A DNA stretch of 64,000 nt from Pseudomonas sp. P8_241 (GCF_034008315.1 NZ_CP125377.1:5582501-5646500), one strand, 5' to 3'; shown: positions 29,560 through 40,853, numbered from the stretch's first letter. The notes: generated from the sequence alone by a model not told the origin. Numbers and translations are program-made.

Positions 29560-30336
29560 ATGAGCCGTACACCTCCACGACGATATTGGCTGACGGGCGC
29601 CAGCAGCGGAATTGGCGCCGCGCTGGCTGAAGAAATATTGAAAACCGGAGCACACCTGGCCGTCAGTTCACGGTCTGCGGTATCCCTGAAAGTCATATCG
29701 CAACGATATCCGGGACAAGTGCTGGCGCTACCCGGAGACCTGACCAACAGTCAAACCGTGCGCGAGATTGGCGAACAGATTGCCGAGTACTGGGGCTCGC
29801 TGGACACGGTCATCCTCAATGCCGGAACCTGCGAATACGTGGATGCCAGACAGTTCGATGCGTCGATCGTCGAGCATGTGGTGCGTACCAACCTGCTTGC
29901 CAGTACCTATTGCGCTGAAGCGTCCTTGCCGCTTTTACGTGCCGGTACCGCGCCACATCTAGTGGCCATGGCCAGCGCCGTGACTTACCTGCCATTGCCC
30001 CGAGCCGAAGCGAACGGCAACTCGAAGGCCGGTTTGCGTTACTTGTTCGAATCCCTGCGCATTGACCTCGCGCCCGAAGGCATCGAAGTCACGGTAATCA
30101 GCCCGGGCTTTGTCGAAACGCCCCTGACGAGTAAGAATGATTTCTCCATGCCTCTGAGTTGGCCAGTGGAAAAAGCCGCGCGGCACATTTTCGAACAACT
30201 CAAGGATCGTCCGCTGGAAATCAATTTCCCTGCGGCATTCATGGCTGCGCTCTGGCCATTGTCCAGGTTGCCTGACCAGGTGAAACTGGAGATCGGCAAG
30301 CGAATGGTGCGCAGTAACCCGCCGATCAAGGATTGA
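29560..30336 (+). CDS. SDR-family protein with catalytic Tyr replaced by Asn
   Basis: 258 residues. TGASSGIG is the cofactor motif (12-19), ILNAG is at 85-89, and the catalytic Ser lies in MASAV near 139. The usual YxxxK reads NGNSK, so Asn152 takes the place of Tyr while Lys156 is kept. The codon is AAC, one base from TAC. A PGF-V-TPLT segment follows. In P. putida an SDR gene follows the light-induced phr locus. Here it lies 74 bp after phr and may be in the same unit. Standard SDR catalysis is doubtful. Confidence 0.87.
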   Translation: MSRTPPRRYWLTGASSGIGAALAEEILKTGAHLAVSSRSAVSLKVISQRYPGQVLALPGDLTNSQTVREIGEQIAEYWGSLDTVILNAGTCEYVDARQFDASIVEHVVRTNLLASTYCAEASLPLLRAGTAPHLVAMASAVTYLPLPRAEANGNSKAGLRYLFESLRIDLAPEGIEVTVISPGFVETPLTSKNDFSMPLSWPVEKAARHIFEQLKDRPLEINFPAAFMAALWPLSRLPDQVKLEIGKRMVRSNPPIKD

Positions 30337-30413
30337 CCACCGCAAGCGTTGTCAAAGGCGGCGTCCGTCAGAGCTTTCACACAGCGCAGGGTGACTGACT
30401 TACACTGCGCACC

Positions 30414-30719
30414 ATGAAAACCATCCCTCACACGCAAATCGCGGAACCCGCAGTCACGTGCTCGACCTGCGCAGCCTGCTGCTGCCAGCTCGAGGTCATG
30501 TTGATCACCGATACGGGTGTGCCTGAACGGTTTATCGATACCGATGACTGGGGCGGGGAAGTCATGCTGCGCCTGGACGACGGCTGGTGCGCCGCGCTGG
30601 ATCGCAACACGATGATGTGTACTATCTACGAAAAGCGCCCGCTGATATGCCGGGAGTTCGAGATGGGAGCGCCGGAATGCATCGACGAACGCCAGGGCAT
30701 TACGACGGCGTATCGCTGA
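30414..30719 (+). CDS. YkgJ-family cysteine cluster protein
   Basis: 101 residues with eight Cys including CSTCAACCCQ and CTIYEKRPLICREFEMG, the YkgJ zinc/iron-chelating cluster. These proteins are thought to bind metal or an Fe-S cluster; the role is unknown. It is 77 bp after the SDR gene. Confidence 0.85.
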   Translation: MKTIPHTQIAEPAVTCSTCAACCCQLEVMLITDTGVPERFIDTDDWGGEVMLRLDDGWCAALDRNTMMCTIYEKRPLICREFEMGAPECIDERQGITTAYR

Positions 30720-30740
30720 TCACAAAGTTGCCAAAATAAA

Positions 30741-30772
30741 ATTGTGGGAGCGCGCAGGCTCGCTCCCACAAT
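30741..30772. repeat. REP hairpin, TGTGGGAGCG family
   Basis: ATTGTGGGAGCG pairs perfectly with CGCTCCCACAAT around an 8 nt loop. It lies between convergent ykgJ and pagL and is flanked by A/T-rich sequence, so it may serve as a terminator. Confidence 0.8.
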
Positions 30773-30790
30773 TGATGCATGTATCGAGTA

Positions 30791-31309
30791 TTACAACGGC
30801 ATCGTGTAATGCAATGCGTAACTTTCTACACCATCGTTCGGCGTGGTGATCCCGCCGTTGGAATAGTGCGTCGCGCGCACCCCGACTTCATGTCCGCCGG
30901 CAAAGCGCAAACCGACACCAAAGCGGTCTTCGAACTGGAAGGCGCTGCCAAGGTCGTTGTTTTCGACCTCGGTACTGGCAAACGCCGCCACGCCAATCCC
31001 GAACTCGACGTAGGGTTTGACGTTCTGGCCGGCAAATTCGTAAACAAGCACAGGCGAGAACGAAAGACTGTGGTTACTGGATTTCTCGTCACCTTTCCAA
31101 TAGGTGTATGCGCCATCCCAGTAGCCGGTCAGGCGACCCACATCGGTTTGCCACCAGCTCTGGTCCCAGTCGAATTGCATGCCCAAACGATAGGTCATGG
31201 TCGATTCACCGGTTTGACCCACCGCGAACTCCACGCCTGCTGCCTGAGCGGTAAAACTTTGCCCCATCAATGCGGCCGCAATCGCGGCCAAGCAGAATAG
31301 TCGCTTCAC
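30791..31309 (-). CDS. pagL: Lipid A 3-O-deacylase PagL
   Basis: 172 residues from a GTG at 31309, preceded by AAGGAA at a suitable distance; ATG starts further upstream would destroy the signal peptide (VKRLFCLAAIAAALMG, cleavage after AQA). His148 and Ser150 in ATHYSNGG and Glu162 keep the 126/128/140 spacing of the P. aeruginosa catalytic triad. It removes the 3-O acyl chain of lipid A in the outer membrane. Confidence 0.93.
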   Translation of the reverse strand: MKRLFCLAAIAAALMGQSFTAQAAGVEFAVGQTGESTMTYRLGMQFDWDQSWWQTDVGRLTGYWDGAYTYWKGDEKSSNHSLSFSPVLVYEFAGQNVKPYVEFGIGVAAFASTEVENNDLGSAFQFEDRFGVGLRFAGGHEVGVRATHYSNGGITTPNDGVESYALHYTMPL

Positions 31310-31430
31310 TAGAAACTTCCTTTTCCGAACGATTTCGTATGGTTTTTTGATTCCTGACCCTGCAAACCTATAGAAGGCAGCGATTAAGCAGAAGTTCACC
31401 CAATCTTCGTATTCCCCCCCGGGAAATTTC

Positions 31431-32222
31431 CTACCTGTTGAAGCTTCGCACAATGCCAGAGGTATTCCACAGTATCGGCAAGATATTTCTAAAATGAACC
31501 GGGTCGGCACTGGTCCAGAATTGCGCTTCACGCGCAGGTCCGTCGGCGAGCAATTCGCCCTCGGCCAGCAGGCGCTGAAGTTGACGCGCAACTGCAGAAC
31601 CGGTGTCGATCAGGCTGATGTCATCGGGGATCATCTGCTTGAGCATCGGCTTGAGGAAGGGGTAATGGGTGCAGCCGAGAATGAGGGTATCGGCGCCGGC
31701 AGCAAGCAGCGGCGCGACATATCCAGCCAGCAACTGACGCAGCGCGGGACTGCGCAGGTCGCCCTGTTCAATCAACTCCACCAGACCGGGGCACGGCTGG
31801 GTGATGACTCGAACGTCGGTGGCAAACCGGTCGAGCAACGCTGCGAACCTGGCGCTCTGCAACGTGCCCGTCGTCGCCAGCACGCCAACCACCCCGCTGC
31901 GGGTCGCCGCGGCTGCCGGCTTGACCGCCGGCTCCATACCGACGATAGGCCACTCGGGATAATCGCGTCGCAAGTCGGCGACCCCGGCAACGGTTGCGGT
32001 GTTACAGGCCAACACCAGCGCCTTGGCACCCTGCTGCTGGAAAAAGTCTGCCATCACGCTGCAACGCTGACGGATGAACTCTGGCGTTTTCTCCCCATAG
32101 GGAACGTTGCCGCAATCGGCGACGTACATCAGCGTTTCGTTGGGCAGCAACCGCTGGATCTCGGCCAGCACCGAGAGCCCGCCGACACCGGAGTCGAACA
32201 CGCCAATCGGCGCTTCACGCAT
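31431..32222 (-). CDS. murI: Glutamate racemase
   Basis: 263 residues from the ATG at 32222, which overlaps the 3' end of moeB by 8 bp. [11 protein letters not shown] opens the protein. The two catalytic cysteines are Cys73 in ACNTAT and Cys184 in GCTHYP. It makes D-glutamate for peptidoglycan. It is last in the hemA-prfA-prmC-moeB-murI operon. Confidence 0.95.
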   Translation of the reverse strand: MREAPIGVFDSGVGGLSVLAEIQRLLPNETLMYVADCGNVPYGEKTPEFIRQRCSVMADFFQQQGAKALVLACNTATVAGVADLRRDYPEWPIVGMEPAVKPAAAATRSGVVGVLATTGTLQSARFAALLDRFATDVRVITQPCPGLVELIEQGDLRSPALRQLLAGYVAPLLAAGADTLILGCTHYPFLKPMLKQMIPDDISLIDTGSAVARQLQRLLAEGELLADGPAREAQFWTSADPVHFRNILPILWNTSGIVRSFNR

Positions 32223-32970
32223 GTTTCGACCCACAAACGCTGCAACCCGGATCACGCTTGACCCGCAACTCACGGAAGCGTGTGCCCAAGGCGTCGATCA
32301 ACAACAGGCGCCCCACCAGTGGCTCGCCGAAACCGGCCACCAGTTTCAATGCTTCGAGCGCTTGCAAGCTCCCGACCAGCCCCACCAGTGGCCCGACCAC
32401 GCCGGCCTCGCTGCAGGTCAGTTCGGCTTCGCTGCCGTGCCCATACAGACAGTGGTAGCACGGGCTTTCTGGACGACGCGGGTCGAACACCGACAGCTGC
32501 CCTTCGAGACGAATCGCCGCACCGCTGACCAGCGGTTTGCCGGCCGCCACGCAAGCGGCATTAACCGCTTCACGGGTGGAAAAATTGTCGGAGCAATCGA
32601 GCACCAGATCCACAGTGGCCACGGCCGCTGCCAGCGAGTCTTCGTCAAGCGCCGTGCGATGGGGGACCAACCGGACCTCGGGATTGATCGCCGTGAGGCG
32701 CTTGATTGCCGAATCGACTTTGCTCATGCCGACACTGTCAGTGTCATGGATGATCTGGCGTTGCAGGTTGGTCAGGTCGACCGTGTCGAAGTCCGCCAGG
32801 TGCATTTCACCAATGCCGGCGGCGGCCAGATACAACGCCACCGGCGCACCGAGACCACCGAGACCGATGATCAATACGCGACTGTCTTTGAGTCGTAACT
32901 GACCATCGATGTCGATGTGCTGCAGCAGAATCTGCCGGCTATAGCGCAGCAATTCCTGATCATTCAGCAC
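32215..32970 (-). CDS. moeB: Molybdopterin-synthase adenylyltransferase (MoeB/ThiF family)
   Basis: 251 residues. The nucleotide-binding loop is [17 protein letters not shown]; zinc-binding cysteine pairs are CYHC and CSVC. It adenylates the C-terminus of MoaD, or a related sulphur carrier such as ThiS. It overlaps prmC by 7 bp and murI by 8 bp. Confidence 0.92.
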   Translation of the reverse strand: MLNDQELLRYSRQILLQHIDIDGQLRLKDSRVLIIGLGGLGAPVALYLAAAGIGEMHLADFDTVDLTNLQRQIIHDTDSVGMSKVDSAIKRLTAINPEVRLVPHRTALDEDSLAAAVATVDLVLDCSDNFSTREAVNAACVAAGKPLVSGAAIRLEGQLSVFDPRRPESPCYHCLYGHGSEAELTCSEAGVVGPLVGLVGSLQALEALKLVAGFGEPLVGRLLLIDALGTRFRELRVKRDPGCSVCGSKHA

Positions 32971-33794
32971 GGCAGGCGCCCCAGACTGATGCGTTGATGG
33001 CCGCCCAGATCGGTGCGGCTGTGGACTTCTTCAAAACCGCGGGCCAGCAACAAGTCGCGCACAGCCACGGCTTGATCGTAACCGTGTTCGAGCATCAGCC
33101 AGCCACCCGCCTCCAGATGATCCGGCGCCTGGGCGACGATCAAACGCAGATCGTCGAGCCCATCAATGCCGGCCACCAAGGCGCTGGCCGGTTCGAAGCG
33201 TACATCGCCTTCCACCAGATGCGGATCAGTTGCGGCGATGTACGGCGGATTGCTGATGATCAGTTCAAAGCGCTGACCTTCCAGAGCACTGAACCAGTGA
33301 CTGCTGAGCACAGTGGCATTGTTCAGGTGCAGGCGCTGGCGATTGCGCTCCGCCAGGGCCACGGCTTCCAGCACGCGGTCCACGGCCGTGACTTTCCAAG
33401 CCGACCGTTCACTGGCAAGGGCCAGGGCGATTGCGCCGCTGCCCGTGCCGAGATCGAGCACTTTGACGGGCGTAGCCGGCAACAATTCCAGCGCGGCTTC
33501 CACCAGCAACTCGGTGTCCGGACGCGGGATCAGCGTGTGCGGCGCCACTTCCAGATCGAGTTTCCAGAAACCTTGCTGACCGAGAATATAGGCCACCGGC
33601 TCACCGCCGCGACGGCGTTGCAAGAACTCGGCAAACGTCAGCGCCGCTTCGCTCGGCACGATGCGTTCCGGCCAGGTATGCAGGAAGCTGCGGGACTTGC
33701 CCAGCGCCGCCGCCAGCAACAATTCGGCGTCCAGACGCGCCGTCGGCGAGTCGGGCAAATCGGCGGCTCGCAACAAACTGGCAATGATCGTCAT
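32964..33794 (-). CDS. prmC: Release factor glutamine methyltransferase
   Basis: 276 residues. An N-terminal helical domain is followed by a SAM motif [13 protein letters not shown] and the catalytic NPPY (ISNPPYIA). It methylates the Gln of the GGQ loop in release factors. Its substrate gene prfA lies directly upstream with a 4 bp overlap. Confidence 0.96.
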   Translation of the reverse strand: MTIIASLLRAADLPDSPTARLDAELLLAAALGKSRSFLHTWPERIVPSEAALTFAEFLQRRRGGEPVAYILGQQGFWKLDLEVAPHTLIPRPDTELLVEAALELLPATPVKVLDLGTGSGAIALALASERSAWKVTAVDRVLEAVALAERNRQRLHLNNATVLSSHWFSALEGQRFELIISNPPYIAATDPHLVEGDVRFEPASALVAGIDGLDDLRLIVAQAPDHLEAGGWLMLEHGYDQAVAVRDLLLARGFEEVHSRTDLGGHQRISLGRLPC

Positions 33795-34870
33795 TCTATC
33801 GCCGCCAATTGATCAGCCTGATATTCGGCCAGCAAGGGTTCGATCACTGCATCGACGCCACCGGCGAGGATTTCGTCGAGCGAATACAGCGTCAGGTTGA
33901 CCCGATGGTCGGTGACCCGGCCCTGGGCAAAGTTGTAGGTGCGAATGCGTTCGGAGCGGTCACCGGAACCGACCAGCAACTTGCGCTCGCTGGCGATGGC
34001 GTTCGCCGCAGCGCTGGTCTGCTGATCGTTGAGCTTGGCCGACAGCCAGGACATCGCCCGGGCGCGGTTCTTGTGCTGCGAACGCTCTTCCTGGCACTCG
34101 ACCACGATGCCGGACGGCAAGTGGGTGATGCGGATAGCCGAATCGGTCTTGTTGACGTGCTGACCACCAGCGCCGGACGAACGATAGGTATCGATCCGCA
34201 GGTCCGCCGGGTTGATCTCGATGGCTTCCTGTTCGTCCGGCTCGGGCAATACCGCCACGGTGCAGGCCGAGGTGTGGATGCGTCCCTGAGACTCGGTTGC
34301 CGGAACCCGCTGCACGCGGTGCGCACCGGATTCGAACTTCAGTTTGCCGTAGACGTTATCGCCTTCGACCCGGGCGATGACTTCTTTATAGCCACCGTGC
34401 TCCCCCTCGTTTTCCGAGAGGATCTCCACCCGCCAGCCGCGACGCTCGGCGTAACGCGAATACATGCGAAACAGGTCGCCGGAGAAAATCGCCGCTTCGT
34501 CACCGCCGGTGCCGGCGCGGATCTCAAGGAACACGTTGCGACCGTCGTTCGGATCCTTGGGCAGCAGCAGCCGTTGCAGGCTGGCTTCCAGTTCGACCAG
34601 GCGTTCCTTGGCTTCGCGAACTTCTTCCACGGCCATTTCGCGCATGTCCGGGTCGCTGTCCTTGAGCAATGCCTGGGCACCCTCGAGGTCGCCCTGCACT
34701 TTGAGCAGCTGTTTATAGGCGTTCACGATCGGTTCGACTTCCGCGTATTCCTTGGAATAGGCGCGGAACTTGTTCTGATCGGAAATGACCTCGCCATCGC
34801 CAAGCAGGGCGGTCAATTCCTCGAAACGGTCCTGGAGGATGTCCAGCTTATTGAGCAGTGACGCTTTCAT
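33791..34870 (-). CDS. prfA: Peptide chain release factor 1
   Basis: 359 residues. The stop-codon-recognition PxT motif is PAT at 190-192 and the peptidyl-hydrolysis loop GGQ is at 235-237. It reads UAA and UAG. It overlaps hemA by 4 bp, an arrangement conserved in many gammaproteobacteria. Confidence 0.97.
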   Translation of the reverse strand: MKASLLNKLDILQDRFEELTALLGDGEVISDQNKFRAYSKEYAEVEPIVNAYKQLLKVQGDLEGAQALLKDSDPDMREMAVEEVREAKERLVELEASLQRLLLPKDPNDGRNVFLEIRAGTGGDEAAIFSGDLFRMYSRYAERRGWRVEILSENEGEHGGYKEVIARVEGDNVYGKLKFESGAHRVQRVPATESQGRIHTSACTVAVLPEPDEQEAIEINPADLRIDTYRSSGAGGQHVNKTDSAIRITHLPSGIVVECQEERSQHKNRARAMSWLSAKLNDQQTSAAANAIASERKLLVGSGDRSERIRTYNFAQGRVTDHRVNLTLYSLDEILAGGVDAVIEPLLAEYQADQLAAIE

Positions 34871-36156
34871 TGCGGTTTCTTATCCGAAAAGCTATCCGAT
34901 GAGCCCTCACCGAGGGCAAAGAGTTCCTGGGCCATCGCCAGCGCATCCAGGCGACCTTCGGCAGAGAGCTTTTTCAACTGCACGCTCGGTGCGTGCAACA
35001 GTTTATTGGTCAGGCCGCGTGCCAGTTGCACCAGCACATCTTCGGCGCTGCTGCCGTTGGCCAACAGACGCTGAGCCTTTTGCAGCTCTTCGTCGCGAAG
35101 CCGTTCGCTCTGTTGACGATAAGCCTTTAGCACGTCGACCGCCGCCAATTCGCGCAGGCGCACCATGAAATCTTCGGCACCGACCGAGACCATCTCTTCG
35201 GCAGCCTGGGCTGCACCCTGACGGCTCTTGAGGTTCTCGGCGACCACTTCATGGAGATCGTCGACGCTGTACAGGTAAACGTCGTCCAATTCGCCGACTT
35301 CTGGCTCGATGTCGCGCGGAACGGCAATATCGACCATGAAGATTGGCTTGTGCTTGCGCAGCTTCAGCGCGCTTTCCACCGCGCCTTTACCCAGAATCGG
35401 TAACTGGCTGGCGGTGGAACTGATGACGATGTCGCTGCGTACCAGTTCCGCCGGTATGTCCGAGAGCAGCACCGCATGGGCGCCAAACTGTTCGGCCAGA
35501 ATGCTGGCACGTTCCAGGGTACGGTTGGCGACGACAATGCGCTTTACTCCGAGATCGTGCAGATGGCGAGCGACCAGAGTGATGGTCTCGCCGGCACCGA
35601 TCAACAAGGCCTGGCTGCGTTGCAGGTCGCTGAAAATCTGTTTCGCCAGGCTTACCGCAGCAAACGCCACGGACACCGGGTTCTCGCCGATGGCCGTATC
35701 CGTGCGCACTTGCTTGGCCGCGTTGAACGTGGCCTGGAACAAGCGCCCGAGCAATGGCCCGACCGTACCGGCCTCGCGAGCCACGGCATAGGCCGACTTC
35801 ATCTGGCCCAGAATCTGCGGTTCGCCCAACACCAGCGAATCGAGCCCGGAGGCGACCCGCATCATGTGACGAACTGCCGCATCGTCTTCGTGCACATAAG
35901 CGCTTTGGCGCAGCTCTTCGAAGCTCAAATGATGATATTCGGCCAACCAGCGCAGCACGACGTCCGCCGACAGGTGATCCTGTTCTATATAGAGTTCACT
36001 GCGATTGCAGGTGGAGAGGATCGCAGCTTCGCGGCTGTCGGTGAGTCGGCAGAGCTGCTGCAAGGCCTCAACCAGTTGCTCAGGGGTAAAAGCCACGCGC
36101 TCGCGGACGTCTACTGAAGCAGTCTTGTGGTTAATACCGAGTGCAAGGAAGGCCAT
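34867..36156 (-). CDS. hemA: Glutamyl-tRNA reductase
   Basis: 429 residues. The nucleophile Cys50 is in STCNRSELY, and [16 protein letters not shown] binds NADPH. It reduces glutamyl-tRNA to glutamate-1-semialdehyde, the committed step of C5 haem synthesis. It is first in the operon and divergent from the TPR lipoprotein gene. Confidence 0.97.
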   Translation of the reverse strand: MAFLALGINHKTASVDVRERVAFTPEQLVEALQQLCRLTDSREAAILSTCNRSELYIEQDHLSADVVLRWLAEYHHLSFEELRQSAYVHEDDAAVRHMMRVASGLDSLVLGEPQILGQMKSAYAVAREAGTVGPLLGRLFQATFNAAKQVRTDTAIGENPVSVAFAAVSLAKQIFSDLQRSQALLIGAGETITLVARHLHDLGVKRIVVANRTLERASILAEQFGAHAVLLSDIPAELVRSDIVISSTASQLPILGKGAVESALKLRKHKPIFMVDIAVPRDIEPEVGELDDVYLYSVDDLHEVVAENLKSRQGAAQAAEEMVSVGAEDFMVRLRELAAVDVLKAYRQQSERLRDEELQKAQRLLANGSSAEDVLVQLARGLTNKLLHAPSVQLKKLSAEGRLDALAMAQELFALGEGSSDSFSDKKPQ

Positions 36157-36478
36157 TCAAAGTCGCTGATGGTGACGTGAAGCCGGCAATTGTCCTACTT
36201 CGACGGAAACAGAACAACTACTCGATCTCTATCACCCCGTTAGACAACGCCGACGTTGCGAGCCGTTCTCGTTTGCGCAGTCGATGGGCTTCCGTAGGAG
36301 CTGCCGAAGGCTGCGATCTTTGATCTTGATTTCGGCGCACCTGAAGACGCCAAAAGATCGCAGCCTACGGCAGCGCCTACATGGGACCTGTAACATCGGG
36401 AAAATGCCGGGGCGGTTATGTTTGGCCGAAAGCTTGTGTCATGATGATCCGACCGCAGGTTAGTCGTCCTCTTCCTAT
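36157..36478. promoter_or_regulatory. Divergent promoter region hemA / TPR-lolB-ispE
   Basis: 322 bp without a gene. About 90 bp in the middle is a REPIN (see 36292). The flanks must hold the two opposing promoters. I see no strong -35/-10 pair by eye. Confidence 0.4.
36292..36380. repeat. REPIN, CCGTAGGAGCTGCCGAAGGC family
   Basis: CCGTAGGAGCTGCCGAAGGC and the inverted copy GATCGCAGCCTACGGCAGCG are separated by about 35 bp. It is in a divergent promoter region, an uncommon place for a REPIN. Confidence 0.85.
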
Positions 36479-38203
36479 ATGAATAGATCCTCCGCGTTGC
36501 TCCTCGCTCTTGCCTTCCTCAGCGGCTGCCAGGCCTTGGCACCCGTTTCGTCCGACGGTACGCCGCCGGCTGAAGACAGCGCGCCGGCCCCTGAAAAGCC
36601 CAAGGTTTATAGCTCGTTCAGCGAAGACACCGTCTTCAGCCTGTTGAGCGCCGAACTGGCTGGTCAGCGCAATCGTTTCGACATTGCTCTGGACAACTAT
36701 GTCACCCAGGCCATCAATACCCAGGATCCGGGCATTTCCGAGCGCGCATTTCGCATTGCCGAGTACCTTGGCGCCGATCAGGCGGCCCTCGACACCGCAT
36801 TGATCTGGGCCAAAAACGCCCCTGACGACCTTGAGGCTCAACGCGCAGCGGCCATTCAACTGGCACGCGCCGGGCGTTATGACGACTCCATGGTCTATAT
36901 GGAGAAGGTCCTGCTGGGCAAGGGCGATACCCATTTCGATTTCCTCGCTCTGTCGGCAGCCGAAACAGACCAGGACACCCGCACCGGCCTGATGAACAGC
37001 TTCGACCGACTGTTGCAGCGTCATCCGAACAACAGCCAGCTGATTTTCGGCAAGGCCTTGTTGATGCAACAGGACGGTGACGCCAAAGGCGCATTGACCC
37101 TGCTCGAAGACAACCCGCCTGACGATGGAGAAATCGCTCCAATCCTGCTGCGCGCGCGTCTGCTGCAAACTCTGGGTCGCGGCGACGAAGCCCTGCCGCT
37201 GCTGCAAAAAAGTATCAAGAAATACCCGGACGACAAGCGCTTGCGCCTGACTTATGCACGCATGCTGGTCGAACAGGACCGCATGGACGACGCCAAGACC
37301 GAATTCTCCAGCCTGGTTCAGCAATACCCGGACGACGACGACTTGCGTTACTCGCTTGCCTTGGTTTGCCTCGAAGCCAAGGCGTGGGAAGAAGCCAAAG
37401 GTTACCTGGAGGACTTGATCGCCCGGGACAGCCATGTCGACTCGGCACACCTGAACCTCGGCCGCATCGCCGAAGAGCGCAACGATCCGCAAGGTGCATT
37501 GATCGAATACAACCAGGTCGGCCCTGGCAACGATTACCTGCCTGCGCAATTGCGTCAGGCCGATATCCTGATGAACAACGGCAAGACCGCCGAAGCCCAG
37601 CGCAAACTGGCGGCCGAGCGCGATGAACAACCGGATTACGTGATCCAGTTGTACCTGATCGAAGCTGAAACCCTGTCCGCCAACAATCAGTCCGACAAAG
37701 CCTGGAACGTGTTGCAGCAAGCCTTGCAGCAATACCCGGATGATTTGAATCTGCTTTATACCCGGGCCATGCAGGCGGAAAAACGCAATGATCTGGCGCA
37801 GATGGAAAAGGACTTGCGGTTGATCATCAAGCGCGACCCGGACAACGCCATGGCGCTGAACGCCCTCGGTTACACGCTGTCTGACCGCACAACACGCTAC
37901 GCCGAAGCCAAAGCCTTGATTGAACAAGCCCACAAGATCAATCCCGAAGACCCGGCAGTCCTCGACAGCCTCGGCTGGGTAAATTACCGGCTGGGCAATT
38001 ACGACGAAGCCGAGCGCCTGTTACGTCAAGCGCTTGAGCGCTTCCCCGATCAGGAAGTCGCCGCCCACCTGGGTGAAGTGCTGTGGGCCAATGGCAAGCA
38101 ACGCGAAGCCAAACAGGTCTGGAGTAAATTCCTCAAGGAACAACCCGACAGCCCAACCCTGCGCGGCACCATCAAGCGCTTGACCGGATCAGAGACTCTT
38201 TAA
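36479..38203 (+). CDS. Tetratricopeptide-repeat lipoprotein
   Basis: 574 residues. The lipoprotein signal ends in AFLSGC (Cys17). From about residue 60 on, TPR-like helical pairs are seen, the clearest being [22 protein letters not shown] and [20 protein letters not shown] near the C-terminus. It is the conserved neighbour of lolB in pseudomonads (recalled as PA4667). It lies 4 bp before lolB, so an envelope-assembly role is likely but unproven. Confidence 0.9.
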   Translation: MNRSSALLLALAFLSGCQALAPVSSDGTPPAEDSAPAPEKPKVYSSFSEDTVFSLLSAELAGQRNRFDIALDNYVTQAINTQDPGISERAFRIAEYLGADQAALDTALIWAKNAPDDLEAQRAAAIQLARAGRYDDSMVYMEKVLLGKGDTHFDFLALSAAETDQDTRTGLMNSFDRLLQRHPNNSQLIFGKALLMQQDGDAKGALTLLEDNPPDDGEIAPILLRARLLQTLGRGDEALPLLQKSIKKYPDDKRLRLTYARMLVEQDRMDDAKTEFSSLVQQYPDDDDLRYSLALVCLEAKAWEEAKGYLEDLIARDSHVDSAHLNLGRIAEERNDPQGALIEYNQVGPGNDYLPAQLRQADILMNNGKTAEAQRKLAAERDEQPDYVIQLYLIEAETLSANNQSDKAWNVLQQALQQYPDDLNLLYTRAMQAEKRNDLAQMEKDLRLIIKRDPDNAMALNALGYTLSDRTTRYAEAKALIEQAHKINPEDPAVLDSLGWVNYRLGNYDEAERLLRQALERFPDQEVAAHLGEVLWANGKQREAKQVWSKFLKEQPDSPTLRGTIKRLTGSETL

Positions 38204-38207
38204 AATC

Positions 38208-38825
38208 ATGTTTTTGCGCCACTTCATCGTTTTCAGTTTCATCGCCCTGCTCGCCGGTTGCGCGGGCGTCGGTTCCCGCGAATCGGTAGAGGGTCACGGC
38301 AGCCCGGCGCTTTGGCGCGAGCACAAACAGCAACTGACCAGCCTCGACGGCTGGCAGATCGACGGCAAGATTGGCATTCGCGCACCCAAGGATTCGGGCA
38401 GCGGCACGCTGTTCTGGTTGCAGCGCCAGGATTACTACGACATTCGCCTCTCCGGTCCGCTGGGTCGCGGCGCCGCACGCCTGACCGGGCGTCCGGGCAA
38501 GGTGTCGCTGGAAGTCGCCAATCAGGGGCGTTACGAGGCGCCGAACCCGGAAGTCCTGCTTGAGGAACAGATGGGCTGGAAGTTGCCGGTGTCCAACCTG
38601 TCCTGGTGGGTGCGCGGGCTTCCCGCTCCCGATAGCAAAAGTCGCCTGACACTGGATGCCGACAGTCGCCTGGCGGGCCTCGAACAGGATGGCTGGAAGG
38701 TCCAATACACCTCGTATACGCAACAAAATGGTTTCTGGCTGCCCGAGCGCATCAAGCTCAGCGGCACCGACCTTGATGTCACGCTGGTGATCAAGGTGTG
38801 GCAACCCCGCAAGCTGGGGCAATGA
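38208..38825 (+). CDS. lolB: Outer-membrane lipoprotein receptor LolB
   Basis: 205 residues with a lipoprotein signal ending in LLAGC (Cys18). The body includes [12 protein letters not shown] and a C-terminal [15 protein letters not shown] pattern of LolB. It takes lipoproteins from LolA and inserts them in the outer membrane. It is 1 bp before ispE. Confidence 0.95.
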   Translation: MFLRHFIVFSFIALLAGCAGVGSRESVEGHGSPALWREHKQQLTSLDGWQIDGKIGIRAPKDSGSGTLFWLQRQDYYDIRLSGPLGRGAARLTGRPGKVSLEVANQGRYEAPNPEVLLEEQMGWKLPVSNLSWWVRGLPAPDSKSRLTLDADSRLAGLEQDGWKVQYTSYTQQNGFWLPERIKLSGTDLDVTLVIKVWQPRKLGQ

Positions 38826-38826
38826 C

Positions 38827-39678
38827 ATGCCAGCCAATCGCCTGACCCTGCCCTCTCCGGCCAAGCTTAATTTGATGCTGCACATTCTCGGTCGCCGTGA
38901 AGACGGCTATCACGAGTTGCAGACGATGTTTCAGTTCCTCGATTACGGGGACGAAATCACTTATGCGCTGCGCGATGACGGCGTCATTCAACTGCACACC
39001 GAATTCGAAGGCGTCCCCCACGACAGCAATCTGATCGTCAAGGCCGGGAAAAAACTTCAGGAGCAATCCGGTTGTTCGCAGGGTGTCGACATCTGGATCA
39101 AAAAAATCCTGCCCATGGGCGGCGGCATCGGTGGCGGCAGTTCGAATGCCGCGACGACACTGCTCGGGCTGAACCATCTCTGGCAACTGGGCTGGGACGA
39201 GGATCGACTGGCTGCACTGGGTTTGACGCTGGGTGCCGACGTCCCGGTTTTCGTGCGTGGCCATGCGGCTTTTGCCGAAGGTGTTGGCGAGAAACTGACC
39301 CCTGTCGACCCGGAAGAACCGTGGTATCTCGTGCTGGTACCGCAAGTCTCTGTTAGTACGGCAGAAATTTTTTCAGATCCGTTGTTGACACGTAACACTC
39401 CTCCCATTAAAGTGCGCCCCGTTCCCAAGGGAAACAGTCGAAATGACTGCTTGCCGGTGGTAACAAGGCGTTATCCAGAAGTACGTAACGCTTTGAATTT
39501 GTTAGGTAAATTTACCGAAGCAAAACTCACCGGAACTGGAAGTTGTGTGTTTGGGGGCTTCCCAAGCAAAGCTGAAGCTGATAAAGTCTCGGCCCTTCTT
39601 ACAGAGACCCTTACAGGGTTTGTAGCAAAAGGAAGCAACGTTTCGATGTTGCATCGCAAGCTGCAAAGTCTGCTCTAA
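38827..39678 (+). CDS. ispE: 4-diphosphocytidyl-2-C-methyl-D-erythritol kinase
   Basis: 283 residues. The GHMP-kinase ATP loop [14 protein letters not shown] is at 96-109. It phosphorylates CDP-ME in the MEP isoprenoid pathway. From about 39345 the base and codon use changes sharply to A/T-rich codons (TTA, GTA, AAA, ACA) and stays so to the stop, although the protein remains a plausible full-length IspE. A promoter-like TTGACA-N17-TAAAGT lies in that part. Confidence 0.95.
   Translation: MPANRLTLPSPAKLNLMLHILGRREDGYHELQTMFQFLDYGDEITYALRDDGVIQLHTEFEGVPHDSNLIVKAGKKLQEQSGCSQGVDIWIKKILPMGGGIGGGSSNAATTLLGLNHLWQLGWDEDRLAALGLTLGADVPVFVRGHAAFAEGVGEKLTPVDPEEPWYLVLVPQVSVSTAEIFSDPLLTRNTPPIKVRPVPKGNSRNDCLPVVTRRYPEVRNALNLLGKFTEAKLTGTGSCVFGGFPSKAEADKVSALLTETLTGFVAKGSNVSMLHRKLQSLL
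39385..39413 (+). promoter_or_regulatory. Candidate promoter inside ispE for tRNA-Gln and prs
   Basis: TTGACA (39385-39390), 17 bp, TAAAGT (39408-39413) is a near-consensus sigma70 promoter about 300 bp before tRNA-Gln. It is in the A/T-rich tail of ispE. Confidence 0.4.
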
Positions 39679-39714
39679 AGGAACCGATTACTGGGTAATC
39701 GTTGCAACAGATAC

Positions 39715-39789
39715 AGGGGCGTCGCCAAGCGGTAAGGCAGCAGGTTTTGATCCTGCCATGCGTTGGTTCGAATCCAGCCGCCCCTGCCA
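39715..39789 (+). tRNA. tRNA-Gln (anticodon TTG)
   Basis: 75 nt with encoded CCA. The acceptor stem AGGGGCG pairs with CGCCCCT; the anticodon stem GCAGG/CCTGC holds the loop TTTTGAT, anticodon TTG; the T-loop is GGTTCGAATCC. It lies between ispE and prs, as in other pseudomonads. Confidence 0.97.
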
Positions 39790-39834
39790 TTTTCTATACT
39801 CATCCAGGTTACCCTCAGCCTCTAGGTACTGCGC

Positions 39835-40776
39835 GTGTCCAAGATGATGGTCTTTACGGGGAACGCTAACCCCGATCTGGCTCGGCGTGTCGTACGTCAG
39901 CTGCATATCCCTCTCGGTGACATTTCTGTCGGTAAATTTTCCGACGGCGAAATTACAGCCGAGATCAATGAAAACGTTCGCGGTAAAGACGTTTTCATTA
40001 TTCAGCCGACTTGCGCTCCGACCAACGATAACCTGATGGAACTGGTAGTGATGGCTGATGCCTTCCGCCGCTCCTCGGCTACTCGTATCACTGCTGTTAT
40101 TCCTTACTTTGGTTATGCCCGTCAGGATCGCCGTCCGCGTTCCGCACGTGTGGCTATCAGCGCGAAAGTCGTGGCTGACATGCTTACCGTAGTCGGCATC
40201 GACCGTGTTCTCACGGTTGATCTGCATGCTGACCAAATCCAGGGTTTCTTCGATATTCCGGTAGATAACATCTACGGCTCCCCGGTTCTGGTGGATGACA
40301 TTGAAGATCAGCGCTTCGAAAACCTGATGATCGTGTCCCCGGACATTGGTGGCGTCGTGCGTGCACGTGCCGTTGCCAAATCCCTGGGCGTTGATCTCGG
40401 GATCATCGACAAACGCCGTGAGAAAGCCAATCACTCTGAAGTGATGCATATCATCGGTGATGTCGAAGGGCGCACCTGTATTCTGGTCGATGACATGGTC
40501 GATACCGCCGGCACTTTGTGCCACGCGGCCAAGGCCCTGAAAGAGCATGGCGCTGCCAAGGTTTTCGCTTACTGTACGCACCCTGTGCTGTCCGGTCGGG
40601 CGATCGAAAACATTGAAAATTCCGTGCTGGACGAGCTGGTGGTGACTAACACCATCCCGCTGTCCGCTGCAGCACAAGCCTGTGCGCGTATCCGCCAACT
40701 GGATATCGCACCGGTAGTTGCCGAGGCGGTCCGCCGCATCAGCAATGAAGAATCGATCAGCGCGATGTTCCGCTAA
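39835..40776 (+). CDS. prs: Ribose-phosphate pyrophosphokinase
   Basis: 313 residues from a GTG at 39835 ([16 protein letters not shown]), the start expected from family alignment. The PRPP-binding loop is [12 protein letters not shown], and the regulatory flexible loop [11 protein letters not shown] is present. It makes PRPP for nucleotide, His and Trp synthesis; Hpt and Upp in this window use its product. Confidence 0.97.
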   Translation: MSKMMVFTGNANPDLARRVVRQLHIPLGDISVGKFSDGEITAEINENVRGKDVFIIQPTCAPTNDNLMELVVMADAFRRSSATRITAVIPYFGYARQDRRPRSARVAISAKVVADMLTVVGIDRVLTVDLHADQIQGFFDIPVDNIYGSPVLVDDIEDQRFENLMIVSPDIGGVVRARAVAKSLGVDLGIIDKRREKANHSEVMHIIGDVEGRTCILVDDMVDTAGTLCHAAKALKEHGAAKVFAYCTHPVLSGRAIENIENSVLDELVVTNTIPLSAAAQACARIRQLDIAPVVAEAVRRISNEESISAMFR

Positions 40777-40815
40777 GGGCCCTGCCCTTCTCGAAATGTC
40801 TCGTTGACGAAAAGC

Positions 40816-40853
40816 GCCCCGCCCCGGCATTCCTGTCGGGGCGGGGCTTTTTT
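40816..40853 (+). terminator. Rho-independent terminator after prs
   Basis: An 11 bp perfect stem (GCCCCGCCCCG, 40816-40826, with 40837-40847) has a 10 nt loop followed by TTTTTT. Confidence 0.93.

Noticed and set aside
36416..37933. Minus-strand open frame of 505 codons
   Set aside because: Antisense to the TPR lipoprotein gene, which has clear repeats and a lipobox.
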